NCBI RefSeq assembly: GCF_019061365.1
Contig: NZ_JAHPPD010000004.1
Span: forward strand, 1 to 58,815
Source of the DNA: Lentilactobacillus dabitei
GTDB lineage: Bacteria; Bacillota; Bacilli; Lactobacillales; Lactobacillaceae
DNA: 58,815 nucleotides
Direction of reading: 5' to 3'
Position 1 is the stretch's first letter, and each line of letters begins with the position of its first letter. The position numbers were made by a program, and so were the translations under genes. A model generated the notes under the pieces. That model saw only the letters and a list, made by a program, of their open reading frames with translations, did no database searches and was not told where the DNA came from. This document shows, piece by piece, positions 47,863 through 57,816 of the stretch.

Positions 47863-50544
47863 ATGGCAGAAACAAACGACAAGCGATCAACTGAACAAAC
47901 AGAAATGTCAACTAAATATGATCCAACCGCCATTGAAAAGGGCAGATATAACGAATGGTTGGACGAAGGGGTATTCAAACCAAGTGGGGATAAGAAAGCG
48001 AAACCATTTTCAATTGTTTTACCACCACCAAATGTTACTGGAAAGTTGCATCTTGGCCATGCCTGGGACACAACTTTGCAGGATATGATTATTCGGCGGA
48101 AGCGAATGCAGGGTTATGACACCCTCTGGTTACCAGGAATGGATCATGCCGGTATTGCCACCCAAGCCAAAGTTGAAGCAAAATTACGTGAACAAGGAAT
48201 TTCCCGTTATGACTTAGGTCGAGAAAAGTTTATTGAAAAGGTTTGGGAATGGAAGGATGACTTTGCTGCGACTATCAAGGAACAGTGGGCTAAGTTAGGC
48301 CTCTCCTTGGATTATAGTCGTGAACGCTTTACTTTGGATAAGGGATTATCCAAAGCCGTTCGCCGTGTATTTGTGGACCTTTACAACAAAGGGTTAATTT
48401 ACCGTGGCGAGTATATCATTAACTGGGATCCTCAAGCCCGGACTGCATTGTCTGATATTGAGGTTATTCATAAAGACGATAAAGGTGCCTTCTATCACGT
48501 TAAATATCCATTTACTGATGGCACAAAATTTAATGGTAAAGATTATATCGAGATTGCAACCACCCGTCCCGAAACGATGATGGGTGATACTGCCGTTGCG
48601 GTTAACCCGAGCGATGAACGTTATAAGGACTTGGTTGGTAAAAAGGTGCTCGTCCCACTGATTAACCGGGAAGTACCAATTATTGCCGATCAATACGTTG
48701 ACCCTGATTTCGGAACTGGGATGGTTAAGATTACGCCAGCCCATGATCCAAATGACTTCAAAGTGGGTAATCGGCACGACTTACCCCGGATCAACACGAT
48801 GAATGAAGATGCAACCCTGAACGAAAATGCTGGTAAGTACGAAGGCATGGATCGTTTTACCGCTCGAAAGGCGATGGTGAAAGACCTTCAGGATCAGGAT
48901 CTAATGATTGCCATCGATCCGATTGTCCATTCCGTTGGTCATTCTGAGCGAACTGGGGTTCAGGTTGAGGCCCGTTTATCGACTCAGTGGTTTGTGAAGA
49001 TGAAGCCATTGGCAGAACAAGCGCTGAAAAACCAAAATACAGACGACAAGGTTAACTTCTTCCCAGACCGGTTTGAAGGGACGTTTGAAACTTGGATGGA
49101 AAACGTTCATGACTGGGTTATTTCCCGTCAACTGTGGTGGGGGCATCGGATTCCTGCCTGGTATAACAAAAAAACTGGGGAAACCTATGTTGGTATGGAA
49201 GCTCCAAAAGATTCTGAGAATTGGCAACAAGATCCAGATGTTTTGGATACCTGGTTCTCATCAGCATTGTGGCCATTTTCAACCATGGGTTGGCCTGAAG
49301 ATACTGAAGACTTTAAACGTTATTTCCCGACCGATACGTTGGTCACCGGTTATGACATCATTTTCTTCTGGGTTTCTCGGATGATTTTCCAAAGCTTAGA
49401 ATTCACGAAACGTCGACCCTTTAAAGATGTCCTCCTTCACGGATTGATTCGCGATTCCCAAGGCCGGAAGATGTCCAAATCGCTTGGAAACGGCATTGAT
49501 CCAATGGATGTCATTGATAAGTATGGTGCTGATGCTCTCAGGTGGTTCTTATCAAATGGTGGCACGCCCGGACAAGACCTCAAGTTCACTTACGATAAGA
49601 TGGATTCCGCTTGGAACTTCATCAACAAGATTTGGAATGCAAGCCGCTATGTTATCATGAATTTGGATGGCATTGATCAACCAACGCTTCCTGACAAATC
49701 TGAATGGCAATTATCTGATCGTTGGATTTTAAGCCGATTAAATGCGACTGTTAACAAGGTTAATGAACAGTTTGAAAAGTATAATTTTGGTGAAGCTGAT
49801 CGGGCACTTTATGATTTCATCTGGTTTGATTTCTGTGACTGGTATATTGAGATGAGTAAGGAAGCCTTGAACAGTGATGATGCTAAGCTCAAAAAGAATA
49901 CTCAAAACATTCTAGCTTATGTTTTGGATCAAACTTTGCGCTTATTGCAGCCAATTATGCCGTTTGTAACTGAGTATCTTTGGCAGAAAATGCCACATGT
50001 TGGCAAATCACTTGTTACGGCAGCCTTCCCTGAAAACCACGCTGAGTTTGATGATGCTCAATCAGAAAATGAAATGCAGTCGCTGATTGACTTGATCAAG
50101 GCTGTTCGGAATATTCGGAGTGAAGCAAATGCCCCACTCTCTTCACCAATTGATATGTTGATTCAAACCGATAATCAAACGCTTCAGGAAATCTTTGAAA
50201 CCAATCGTGATTACATTGATCGGTTCTGTCACTGCAAGGAACTCAAGATTGGGGCCACAATTGACGCACCTAAGCTGTCAATGTCTGCTGTGATTACCGA
50301 TGCGACAATCTTTGTTCCATTGGCCGAGTTGGTTGATTTGAATGAGGAAAAAGTTCGGGTTCAAAAAGATGTTGATAAATTTGAAGCCGAGGTTGCCCGT
50401 TCAGATAAGAAATTGGCTAACAAGAAATTTGTTGAAAATGCTCCTTCCGCTGTTGTCGATGAAGAAAAGCAAAAGAAAGCTGATCATCAATCAAAATTGG
50501 ATGCTGCTAAGGAACGGTTGACGCAGATTACAAATGAGTTATAA
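47863..50544 (+). CDS. valS: Valyl-tRNA synthetase
   Basis: 893 residues from ATG 47863 after AAAGGGG. Class I synthetase with HIGH-type motif HLGH at 63-66, CP1 editing domain in the middle, KMSKS ([11 protein letters not shown]) near 540 and a C-terminal coiled-coil arm (about 830-893) typical of ValRS. Charges tRNA-Val; controlled by the Val T-box. Longer upstream starts fall inside the leader terminator. Confidence 0.97.
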   Translation: MAETNDKRSTEQTEMSTKYDPTAIEKGRYNEWLDEGVFKPSGDKKAKPFSIVLPPPNVTGKLHLGHAWDTTLQDMIIRRKRMQGYDTLWLPGMDHAGIATQAKVEAKLREQGISRYDLGREKFIEKVWEWKDDFAATIKEQWAKLGLSLDYSRERFTLDKGLSKAVRRVFVDLYNKGLIYRGEYIINWDPQARTALSDIEVIHKDDKGAFYHVKYPFTDGTKFNGKDYIEIATTRPETMMGDTAVAVNPSDERYKDLVGKKVLVPLINREVPIIADQYVDPDFGTGMVKITPAHDPNDFKVGNRHDLPRINTMNEDATLNENAGKYEGMDRFTARKAMVKDLQDQDLMIAIDPIVHSVGHSERTGVQVEARLSTQWFVKMKPLAEQALKNQNTDDKVNFFPDRFEGTFETWMENVHDWVISRQLWWGHRIPAWYNKKTGETYVGMEAPKDSENWQQDPDVLDTWFSSALWPFSTMGWPEDTEDFKRYFPTDTLVTGYDIIFFWVSRMIFQSLEFTKRRPFKDVLLHGLIRDSQGRKMSKSLGNGIDPMDVIDKYGADALRWFLSNGGTPGQDLKFTYDKMDSAWNFINKIWNASRYVIMNLDGIDQPTLPDKSEWQLSDRWILSRLNATVNKVNEQFEKYNFGEADRALYDFIWFDFCDWYIEMSKEALNSDDAKLKKNTQNILAYVLDQTLRLLQPIMPFVTEYLWQKMPHVGKSLVTAAFPENHAEFDDAQSENEMQSLIDLIKAVRNIRSEANAPLSSPIDMLIQTDNQTLQEIFETNRDYIDRFCHCKELKIGATIDAPKLSMSAVITDATIFVPLAELVDLNEEKVRVQKDVDKFEAEVARSDKKLANKKFVENAPSAVVDEEKQKKADHQSKLDAAKERLTQITNEL

Positions 50545-50583
50545 ATTTGGATAACCTACTGACTAAGTGGGAATATGCAATGT

Positions 50584-50626
50584 CGAGGCTGGAAGCAAAA
50601 CGGTGGTTTTGCACCAGCCTCGTTTT
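50584..50626 (+). terminator. Terminator of valS
   Basis: CGAGGCTGG (50584-50592) pairs perfectly with CCAGCCTCG (50614-50622), topped by GCAAAAC/GTTTTGC, then TTTT. Confidence 0.9.
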
Positions 50627-50638
50627 GAGGAGAAATCG

Positions 50639-51961
50639 ATGATTAACACTTATGAAGATGCACTCAAATTTATTCATGGACGCAGTAAATTCAAAAAAAT
50701 TCCCACGTTAAAACGTATGAGAACCTTTTTAGATGAATTAGGGTCTCCCGATAAAAAGGTGAATGCGATCCATGTTGCTGGAACGAATGGTAAAGGATCA
50801 ACAGTTGCCTTTCTGCGAAACATTTTACAGGCCGACGGTAACGTGGTTGGCACTTTTACGTCACCATTTTTGGTCAAGTTTAATGAGCGAATCAGCGTTA
50901 ATGGGATACCATTACCTGATGCGGAGATCCTCAGATTGGTTCAAAAAATTTACCCAACTGTTCAGAAGTTGGATCAGACTTTGCCGGAAGGTGGCCCAAC
51001 GGAATTTGAGATCATTACTGCCATGATGTTTTCGTACTTTGCTGAAGGACATGCGGATGTTGTGATTGTGGAAGTTGGATTGGGTGGCTTATACGATTCG
51101 ACGAATGTCATCGTTCCCAAGGTTTCTGCGATTGTGACGATTGGCTGGGATCACATGCATATATTAGGAGATACCCTTCCTAAAATTGCCTATCAAAAAG
51201 CTGGCATCATTAAGCCGAGGGTTCCGGTGGTGGTTGGCCGGATCGATTCTGAGCCGTTAAAAGTGATCAAGGGTGTCGCCCGAAAAAAGAAGAGTCCCAT
51301 TTCAATATTAGGAGACGGTTTTAAGGTCGCTGCATTAAAAGAGCATGATTGGTTGCAGTCATTTAGCTTTAATTCTGGCAAATACCGGTTCGCCAAACTT
51401 TCAACCACTTTGATTGGTGATTATCAAGCTGATAACGCTGCGGTGGCTATTCAAGCTTATCTAGCTTATCAAGAAGTAATGGATCAAGCTGTCAGTGAAT
51501 CGAGCATTATTGACGGAATCGGAAATACCCAGTGGGCTGGGCGGTTTGAACGGGTTTCTACTGATCCAACTATCGTGTTAGACGGGGCCCATAACATTTC
51601 TGCCGTTGATGAGATTGTCAAAATGCTCCAAAATGATTTTGCTGATCACAAAGTGTATATCTTGATGGGGATTTTGGCTGACAAGCAGGCTGATAAGATG
51701 GTTCGTAAAATGGCCACTTTTGAGAATGCCGAAATCATCCTGACTCATTTTGCCGGTCCAGGAAAACGCCAAGCGGCTGATCCTGAAGCCTTAGAGCAAA
51801 AAGTGGGTCAAACGCCGGATGATATTTTGACAATTGCGGATTGGTGGCAGGCCATTGAAACGATCAAGCCCAAGCTTAACGCCAATGATATCCTTTTAAT
51901 TACGGGTTCTTTATACTTCATTTCCGATGTTCGAGAGTACCTCAAATTGAATTCCAAATAA
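50639..51961 (+). CDS. folC: Folylpolyglutamate synthase / dihydrofolate synthase
   Basis: 440 residues from ATG 50639 after GAGGAG. Mur-ligase-like fold with P-loop GTNGKGST near 50, LGGLYDSTNV and LDGAHN. Adds glutamates to folates, helping to retain them in the cell. The valS terminator lies just upstream, so it may have its own weak promoter or depend on read-through. Confidence 0.95.
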   Translation: MINTYEDALKFIHGRSKFKKIPTLKRMRTFLDELGSPDKKVNAIHVAGTNGKGSTVAFLRNILQADGNVVGTFTSPFLVKFNERISVNGIPLPDAEILRLVQKIYPTVQKLDQTLPEGGPTEFEIITAMMFSYFAEGHADVVIVEVGLGGLYDSTNVIVPKVSAIVTIGWDHMHILGDTLPKIAYQKAGIIKPRVPVVVGRIDSEPLKVIKGVARKKKSPISILGDGFKVAALKEHDWLQSFSFNSGKYRFAKLSTTLIGDYQADNAAVAIQAYLAYQEVMDQAVSESSIIDGIGNTQWAGRFERVSTDPTIVLDGAHNISAVDEIVKMLQNDFADHKVYILMGILADKQADKMVRKMATFENAEIILTHFAGPGKRQAADPEALEQKVGQTPDDILTIADWWQAIETIKPKLNANDILLITGSLYFISDVREYLKLNSK

Positions 51962-52014
51962 TATCTTAAATAAGTCTTTGATTAAATGGATTTCATTTAT
52001 TTTTTGATACGGTA

Positions 52015-52023
52015 TGATATACT
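52015..52023 (+). promoter_or_regulatory. Extended -10 promoter of the mreBCD-minCD operon
   Basis: TGATATACT: TG, one base, TATACT (52018-52023), about 85 bases upstream of mreB. The -35 match is poor. Confidence 0.55.
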
Positions 52024-52107
52024 TGTTTCGTTAAACAATAATAATCAATAAATCTATAATAAATAAACTAAAAATTGTGAATGATAGACAACGAAGGGAT
52101 GGATAAC

Positions 52108-53115
52108 GTGTTCGGATTTGGGGAAAAAAACATAGGAATTGATCTTGGAACCGCAAATACAATTGTGTACGTCGAAGGTAAGGGCATTGTGCTTCGTGAA
52201 CCTTCAGTGGTTGCTAAGAGTACTAAAAACGGTGAAATTATTGCCGTAGGAGAAGAGGCTCGGGCCATGATTGGGCGAACGCCAGCAAGTATTCAGGCAG
52301 TTCGGCCAATGAAAGATGGTGTGATTGCTGATTATGATACCACCGTTGCCATGATGAAATATTTCATCGAAAAGGCACTTGGTCATTCATCCGGCAAGCC
52401 TTACGTTATGGTTTGTGTTCCAACTGGAATTACCGCCGTTGAAAAGCGGGCAGTGATCGATGCCACTCGGGTTGCCGGCGCAAGAGATGCATACGTGATT
52501 GAAGAGCCGTTTGCTGCCGCAATTGGTGCTGGATTGCCCGTAATGGATCCGACCGGAAGCATGGTTGTTGATATTGGTGGTGGAACCACTGACGTTGCCA
52601 CAATTTCACTTGGTGGAATTGTTTCAAGTCGGTCTGTTCGAATGGCTGGCGATAAATTAAACGAGGCAATTTCTCAGTATGTCCGGCAAAAGTACAATTT
52701 ACTGATTGGTGAACGGACTGCCGAACAATTGAAAATTGATATTGGTTCTGCTTCTCCTAAGGCTGCCAAAGAAATTGAAGCCGTTCCTATTCGTGGTCGG
52801 GATTTAGTTACTGGTTTGCCAACCACTGTTGAAATTAGTGGCACTGATGTTAACAAGGCCATCAATGAATCCGTTGCGGCGATTATTGCAACGATTAAGG
52901 AAACCTTGGAAGAAACATCTCCCGAAATTGCCGCTGATGTAATTGATCACGGGATTGTTTTGACCGGTGGTGGTGCATTGCTCAAAAATATCACGGATGT
53001 GATTGCTGAAGCAACCCAAGTTCCCGTCTCAATTGCTACTGATCCACTTGACTGTGTTGCGATCGGAACTGGAGAATCACTTAAGAGTATTAACGTTATG
53101 AAGAAAAAACAATAG
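52108..53115 (+). CDS. mreB: Rod shape-determining protein MreB
   Basis: 335 residues from GTG 52108, giving [18 protein letters not shown] as in other MreB proteins, with GGGATGG upstream; ATG 52099 is possible. Actin-fold ATPase with loops GIDLGTANT and [10 protein letters not shown]. Forms dynamic filaments with MreC, MreD and RodA that guide wall synthesis. First gene of mreBCD-minCD. Confidence 0.95.
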   Translation: MFGFGEKNIGIDLGTANTIVYVEGKGIVLREPSVVAKSTKNGEIIAVGEEARAMIGRTPASIQAVRPMKDGVIADYDTTVAMMKYFIEKALGHSSGKPYVMVCVPTGITAVEKRAVIDATRVAGARDAYVIEEPFAAAIGAGLPVMDPTGSMVVDIGGGTTDVATISLGGIVSSRSVRMAGDKLNEAISQYVRQKYNLLIGERTAEQLKIDIGSASPKAAKEIEAVPIRGRDLVTGLPTTVEISGTDVNKAINESVAAIIATIKETLEETSPEIAADVIDHGIVLTGGGALLKNITDVIAEATQVPVSIATDPLDCVAIGTGESLKSINVMKKKQ

Positions 53116-53122
53116 TAACGAC

Positions 53123-53149
53123 GCCTAATTTTTGTTAGGCTTGTTTGTT
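53123..53149 (+). terminator. Small hairpin between mreB and mreC
   Basis: GCCTAA (53123-53128) pairs with TTAGGC (53135-53140), followed by TTGTTTGTT. Possibly a partial attenuator that lets more mreB than mreC be made. Confidence 0.45.
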
Positions 53150-53173
53150 AATGAATAACGAATGGAGGCAATT

Positions 53174-54022
53174 ATGCAAAAATTTTTCTCCAGTCGAAAG
53201 CTTGTTATTGTCATAGTATGTTTAATCATTAGTTTTGGCTTGATGACTGTATCAGTCGCTATTCGAAACAAACGGAGCACTCCGCCAATGATCCAGCAAT
53301 TCGGAAATGACATTGTTGGATTTGCGGATAGAGTTGTTGCTGTCCCAATGAATGGGGTTCAGCACGGTTTTGTCTCAGTTAAAAACTTATTGAACACATA
53401 CCAGGAAAATCAACGACTTAAGTCAAAGGTTGACCTGCTTGCTCAAACACAAGTCAAGGATCAAACGCTGGAACGAGAAAATAAACAACTAAAGCGTCAA
53501 CTCAATGTTGGGAGTACCTTAACCGGCTACGAAAAGATTAATGCAGCTGTGATTACAAGAACCCCATCTTCATGGGCAAGTCAGGTGATCATCAATAAGG
53601 GACAGGCAGCAGGTGTCAAGAAAGATATGCCAGTTATTGCAGGTCCCGGCTTGATTGGAACGATTGCCGAAGTTAACAAAACCAACAGTAAGGTGGTATT
53701 GATTTCAAATACTGCTGAAAATTCCAACCGGTTTGCTATCCAAATAGTTGGATCAGATTCAAAGGTGGTCAATGGGATCATCACGTCGTATGATTCCCAG
53801 TCTAATCGGATCATCATGGGAAACATTACTTCTAAAGCCAAGCTGGCCAAAGGCGATCGTGTTTCAACCAGCGGGCTCGGCGGTACGATTCCTAAGGGTA
53901 TCTATGTTGGAACGGTTTCTAAGATTGCTGAAGATGATTATGGCCTAGCCAAGAAAGTTTATATCAAACCAGCTGCCAACCTGAACGACATCGAAGTTGT
54001 TTCGGTTGCAGTTCGAGAGTGA
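53174..54022 (+). CDS. mreC: Rod shape-determining protein MreC
   Basis: 282 residues from ATG 53174 (GGAGG upstream). N-terminal transmembrane helix (about 8-30), coiled coil (about 70-110) and extracellular beta-barrel domains (GPGLIGTIAEV, GLGGTIPKGIYVGTV). Dimeric scaffold that connects MreB inside to PBPs outside. Confidence 0.94.
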   Translation: MQKFFSSRKLVIVIVCLIISFGLMTVSVAIRNKRSTPPMIQQFGNDIVGFADRVVAVPMNGVQHGFVSVKNLLNTYQENQRLKSKVDLLAQTQVKDQTLERENKQLKRQLNVGSTLTGYEKINAAVITRTPSSWASQVIINKGQAAGVKKDMPVIAGPGLIGTIAEVNKTNSKVVLISNTAENSNRFAIQIVGSDSKVVNGIITSYDSQSNRIIMGNITSKAKLAKGDRVSTSGLGGTIPKGIYVGTVSKIAEDDYGLAKKVYIKPAANLNDIEVVSVAVRE

Positions 54023-54036
54023 TAGGGGGCAAATCA

Positions 54037-54561
54037 ATGAAACGAAAGATTCCTATCGCGATCATTTTTGTTGTCGGCCAATTTTTAGCTTTCTTTATGG
54101 ACGGTTCTATCAGTCAAATCTTGTCTGGTACCTTGTTCAAATATCCCAACACAATGGTTCCGTGCTTGACGATGATGTGGTTGATATTAGCTGCATTTTT
54201 CGGCAATAGTAAGAAGCTTCATTTAAGTGTCTGGGCAGCAATTATTGGGTTTATTTTTGATATGTATTATACTGGCATTTTGGGCGTATACGTTTTCATT
54301 TTTCCACTGGTTGTCTACCTTTGCCAGGTAATCTATCAACAATTACCGTCAAGCTTCATGAGTGGTTTCTTGGTCTATTTCATAGGAATCACTGTATTAG
54401 TAACTTTGGGATTTGTTGCGAATGCTTTCATTGGCCAAGCGTCGACTTCGGTCTCACAATTTTTGGTAAATACGTTAGCACCTACGCTGGCTCTCAATCT
54501 TGTCTTTTTAGCGATTCTGTATTTTCCGATTGAGACATTGTATAGGACTCATAGGCGCTAG
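54037..54561 (+). CDS. mreD: Rod shape-determining protein MreD
   Basis: 174 residues from ATG 54037, 7 bases after AGGGGG. Five to six transmembrane helices. Integral membrane partner of MreC. Family motifs are weak, but order and topology are decisive. Confidence 0.9.
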   Translation: MKRKIPIAIIFVVGQFLAFFMDGSISQILSGTLFKYPNTMVPCLTMMWLILAAFFGNSKKLHLSVWAAIIGFIFDMYYTGILGVYVFIFPLVVYLCQVIYQQLPSSFMSGFLVYFIGITVLVTLGFVANAFIGQASTSVSQFLVNTLAPTLALNLVFLAILYFPIETLYRTHRR

Positions 54562-54575
54562 GAGGGGTTTAAAGC

Positions 54576-55259
54576 ATGCAAGATGCAGCAGTGTTGAAGG
54601 GTACAAAGGATGGTTATGAAATCGTTCTGGATGAGAATTCAAATGCTGAAGATATTTTTTCTTCGTTGAGAAAATTATTGAATAGCTTGAAGACTCAAAC
54701 AGCATCAACTCATCCGCAAACAATTTCATTCGATATTTATACTGGGATGCGGTTATGGTCTGCAGATGATCGGTCAAAAATCGAGACAATCTTTTCGGAT
54801 TATCCCTACTTTTCCGTGCATAAGATAACATCGGATGTGATTACCAAAGATCAATCTGCTCAGATGTTGGAACAACTCAGCGTCCACGTGATTGACCGGA
54901 TCATTCGAAATGGCCAAGAGGAGCATATTCAAGGCGATGTCTTATTCCTGGGTAAAGTTCACGAGGGCGGTAAATTACTTGTCAGTGGTAACATCTATGT
55001 TCTTGGTGACGTCAAAGGAATTATTCAAGCCGGAGCACCCGATTTTGAAGATAAAATGATTATCGGGGATGTACATAATGCACAACAGGTTCGAATTGGC
55101 GAACAATTCGAGATTTTAGACGATACAAAGCGTAAGATGAATAGTGGAACCGTTATTTACGTCAATGATTTGCACGTGCTCGATTACGGAAACGTTGAGG
55201 ACTTAAAGCAGATTAACCCTAAGTTCTTTAATCAGATAGGAGGAGTCATTAATGGGTAA
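54576..55259 (+). CDS. minC: Septum site-determining protein MinC
   Basis: 227 residues. The N-terminal domain (to about 100) inhibits FtsZ assembly; the C-terminal right-handed beta helix (GDVLFLGKVHEGGKLLVSG, VLGDVKGIIQAG) dimerises and binds MinD. Start after GAGGGG. Overlaps minD by 8 bases. Confidence 0.92.
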   Translation: MQDAAVLKGTKDGYEIVLDENSNAEDIFSSLRKLLNSLKTQTASTHPQTISFDIYTGMRLWSADDRSKIETIFSDYPYFSVHKITSDVITKDQSAQMLEQLSVHVIDRIIRNGQEEHIQGDVLFLGKVHEGGKLLVSGNIYVLGDVKGIIQAGAPDFEDKMIIGDVHNAQQVRIGEQFEILDDTKRKMNSGTVIYVNDLHVLDYGNVEDLKQINPKFFNQIGGVING

Positions 55260-56058
55260 GGCTTACGTTATAACTTCAGGTAAGGGAGGGGTTGGCAAGA
55301 CCACATCTTCTGCCAACATTGGAACCGCCCTGGCAATGCTTGGCAAAAAAGTATGCCTCTTAGATCTTGATATTGGGTTGCGTAACTTGGATGTTGTTCT
55401 TGGTCTGGATAATCGGATTATGTATGACATTGTTGACGTTGCAACCGGTCGAGCTAAGTTGGCTCAGGCGTTGGTGAAGGACAAACGGTTCGACGATTTG
55501 CTTTATCTGTTACCTGCTGCTCAAAATACTGATAAGTCAGCATTGAATCAAGATCAAGTCAAAGAAATTGTGGATGAACTAAAACCGGATTTCGACTTTA
55601 TTTTGATCGACTGTCCTGCCGGAATTGAGCAGGGATTTATGAACGCAATTGCCGGAGCAGACAGTGCAATTATTGTCACAACCCCTGAAATTTCGGCTGT
55701 CCGAGATGCCGATCGGGTGGTTGGCTTGCTAGAACAACACCCATTACAAGAACAACCGCGTTTAATTATCAACCGAATTCGGCAGCATATGATGAAGGAT
55801 GGTTCAGTGATGGACGTGGATGAAATTACTCACCATCTAGGCGTTGAATTGTTGGGCATTGTTTTAGATGATGATGCGGTCATTACCACGTCAAACAAGG
55901 GTGAACCGGTTGTCTTGCAACCAGAAAATCCTGCCGGTCAAGGTTATCGAGATATTGCCAGACGTCTTGTAGGCGAATCAGTCCCTCTGATGGAGCTTAA
56001 GGATGAAGTTAAGCCAACGTTCTGGCAAAAAGTCACTCATTGGTTCAAGAAAAGCTGA
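55252..56058 (+). CDS. minD: Septum site-determining protein MinD
   Basis: 268 residues. ParA/MinD ATPase with deviant Walker A GKGGVGKTTS near 10, switch I and DCPAGIEQGF Walker B region. The C-terminal amphipathic membrane-targeting helix (FWQKVTHWFKKS) is clear. Brings MinC to the membrane to block division away from mid-cell. Last gene of the mre-min operon; no MinE or DivIVA here. Confidence 0.95.
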   Translation: MGKAYVITSGKGGVGKTTSSANIGTALAMLGKKVCLLDLDIGLRNLDVVLGLDNRIMYDIVDVATGRAKLAQALVKDKRFDDLLYLLPAAQNTDKSALNQDQVKEIVDELKPDFDFILIDCPAGIEQGFMNAIAGADSAIIVTTPEISAVRDADRVVGLLEQHPLQEQPRLIINRIRQHMMKDGSVMDVDEITHHLGVELLGIVLDDDAVITTSNKGEPVVLQPENPAGQGYRDIARRLVGESVPLMELKDEVKPTFWQKVTHWFKKS

Positions 56059-56065
56059 AAACAAC

Positions 56066-56094
56066 TTGACGATATCTAACAAAACGTTTATCAT
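56066..56094 (+). promoter_or_regulatory. Promoter of the His T-box transporter operon
   Basis: TTGACG (56066-56071), 17-base spacer, TATCAT (56089-56094). It begins 8 bases after the minD stop. Confidence 0.75.
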
Positions 56095-56099
56095 GAGTT

Positions 56100-56378
56100 T
56101 TAATTAATTAAAGAGTATTAAAGACTGTGATCAGAACCGTGAATTGGATTAGTTTACAGAGAGCTTATCAAGGTGGAAGTTAAGCAACTAACCAATTTGC
56201 CTCACGTCTGGGAGTCGTTTTTCTGAATTGAGTAGGAAAAAGCGGTAAGCGCGTTATTGCTGGAGTTTAGTATTAAACTCATTGAGGTCTTTCACACGAG
56301 TGGGAGACGAAATTGAGGTGGAACCACGATCACAATCGTCCTCTTAAGTCATTTTGTTGGCTTAAGAGGATTTTTTTA
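56100..56378 (+). promoter_or_regulatory. T-box riboswitch, histidine-specific (module 1)
   Basis: Stem I has base CAGA/TCTG (56132-56135 with 56207-56210), an upper stem 56144-56154 with 56186-56195 and distal AGAGAGC and GGTGGAA motifs. The specifier is CAC (56203-56205, His), placed exactly like ATG in the metN leader (same distance from the upper stem, one purine before the base stem). The T-box GAGGTGGAACCACG is at 56315-56328. The terminator CCTCTTAAG/CTTAAGAGG (56340-56348 with 56361-56369) is followed by seven T's. Confidence 0.9.
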
Positions 56379-56380
56379 TG

Positions 56381-56487
56381 ATTAATACTAAACCCCGTGA
56401 GACGGCAACTGTGAAGTTGTTGCAAACTGAGGTGGAACCGCGAAAACCATCGTCCTCTTGAGATTAATTTCTCGAGGGGACTTTTTT
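56381..56487 (+). promoter_or_regulatory. Second T-box antiterminator/terminator module without Stem I
   Basis: A second T-box GAGGTGGAACCGCG (56429-56442) with a small CAACT/AGTTG hairpin before it and a second full terminator (56453-56463 stem with 56470-56481, then T's). Only about 50 bases separate it from the first terminator, with no room for a second Stem I or specifier. Transcription must pass both switches to reach the transporter genes. Confidence 0.85.
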
Positions 56488-56503
56488 ATTGGAGGAATGT
56501 CAA

Positions 56504-57148
56504 ATGATTCAATATATCGAACAAATTTTACCAGCATTGTTATCAGGTACCAAAATGACGTTATTGATCTTCTTTTGGACATTAATTGCCTCAATTCCAT
56601 TGGGTGCCTTGGTTGGCTTGGGGTTGATCCAAAAATTCAAGCCGTTGGTTTGGCTGCTAAATATTTATGTTTGGCTAATGCGTGGGACGCCGTTGTTATT
56701 GCAATTGATTTTTGTATTTTATGGATTACCAATTTTAGGAATTATTTTCCAACGTTATGATGCCGCCTTGTTTGCTTTTATCCTTAATTACACTGCTTAT
56801 TTTGGTGAAATTTTCCGTGGTGGTTTCCAATCTGTTCCAAAGGGTCAATTTGAAAGTGCTCGAGTTCTCCGATTGAGTTATGGCCAGACCATCCGCAAGA
56901 TTGTAATCCCTCAAGTTTTCAAGATTGTCTTACCATCAATTGGAAATGAAGTTATCAATTTGGTGAAGGATTCCTCATTAGTTTACGTTATTGGTTTGGG
57001 CGACCTGTTGAGAGCCGGAAATGTTGCAACTGCAAGGGATGTCACTCTGCTGCCTCTGATCTTAGTTGGGATCATTTACTTGGCACTTACAGCAGTTTGC
57101 ACGATTGTTTTGAAAATGATTGAAAAACGCGAAAATGTTTGGCAATAA
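56504..57148 (+). CDS. Amino-acid ABC transporter permease (probable histidine transporter)
   Basis: 214 residues from ATG 56504, 8 bases after GGAGG. Polar amino acid (HisM/GlnP) permease family with about five transmembrane helices and an EAA-type loop (FESARVLRLSYGQTIRKIVIPQ). The CAC specifier of the leader makes histidine the likely substrate, as for the hisXYZ-type transporters predicted in Firmicutes. It is the only permease gene, so it would work as a homodimer. Confidence 0.9.
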   Translation: MIQYIEQILPALLSGTKMTLLIFFWTLIASIPLGALVGLGLIQKFKPLVWLLNIYVWLMRGTPLLLQLIFVFYGLPILGIIFQRYDAALFAFILNYTAYFGEIFRGGFQSVPKGQFESARVLRLSYGQTIRKIVIPQVFKIVLPSIGNEVINLVKDSSLVYVIGLGDLLRAGNVATARDVTLLPLILVGIIYLALTAVCTIVLKMIEKRENVWQ

Positions 57149-57166
57149 CTTGAGGAGGGAATTTAA

Positions 57167-57802
57167 ATGTTAGAAATCAAAGACTTAACGAAAAAGTTCG
57201 GCACCAAGACTGTGATTGATGACCTCTCGATGACTGTCAAAGATAATGAAATCATGGCAATCGTTGGACCCTCTGGAGCTGGGAAAACGACGCTATTGCG
57301 ATGCATCACTGGACTAGAGTCGGTGAACCAAGGACAGTTTTTCTGGAATGGGACCCAGTTTGATCCGACCAACACGGATCAAAAAGAAACGATTATTGGC
57401 GTTGTTTTCCAAGATTACCAACTGTTTCCCAACTTGACCGTGATGGGCAATATCACACTGGCCCCGACGATGGTCAAAAAGTTACCGTTGGCTGAAGTTC
57501 AGAAAACAGCTCGCGAGCTGTTGGCTAGATTGGGGTTGGAAGGTAAAGAAGACTTATATCCGTTCCAATTATCCGGTGGCCAAAAGCAACGGGTTGCCAT
57601 TGTTCGGGCTTTGGCAATGAATCCTAAAATTCTTTGTTATGATGAACCTACATCAGCCTTGGACCCAGCCTTGAGAGATGAAGTTGCCGAAATTATTTTA
57701 GGCTTAAAGAAACAACAGATGACTCAGATTGTGGTTACCCATGATATGGATTTCGCCCAAAATGTCGCTGACGAAATCAAACGGGTGGAGCAAATCGATT
57801 AG
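57167..57802 (+). CDS. Amino-acid ABC transporter ATP-binding protein
   Basis: 211 residues with Walker A GPSGAGKTT, Q-loop FQDYQLFPNLTV, signature LSGGQKQR, Walker B ILCYDEPTSALD and H-loop VVTHDM. It ends soon after the H-loop, about 30 residues shorter than usual for this family (about 240). All catalytic motifs are intact, so this is a short subtype rather than a broken gene. GAGGAGGGA-like site upstream. Confidence 0.9.
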   Translation: MLEIKDLTKKFGTKTVIDDLSMTVKDNEIMAIVGPSGAGKTTLLRCITGLESVNQGQFFWNGTQFDPTNTDQKETIIGVVFQDYQLFPNLTVMGNITLAPTMVKKLPLAEVQKTARELLARLGLEGKEDLYPFQLSGGQKQRVAIVRALAMNPKILCYDEPTSALDPALRDEVAEIILGLKKQQMTQIVVTHDMDFAQNVADEIKRVEQID

Positions 57803-57816
57803 AAAGAAGGATGTTT

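Noticed and set aside
57811-57816. Earlier ATG for the solute-binding lipoprotein
   Set aside because: It abuts the GAAGG ribosome binding site; ATG 57817 has proper spacing and gives a normal signal peptide.
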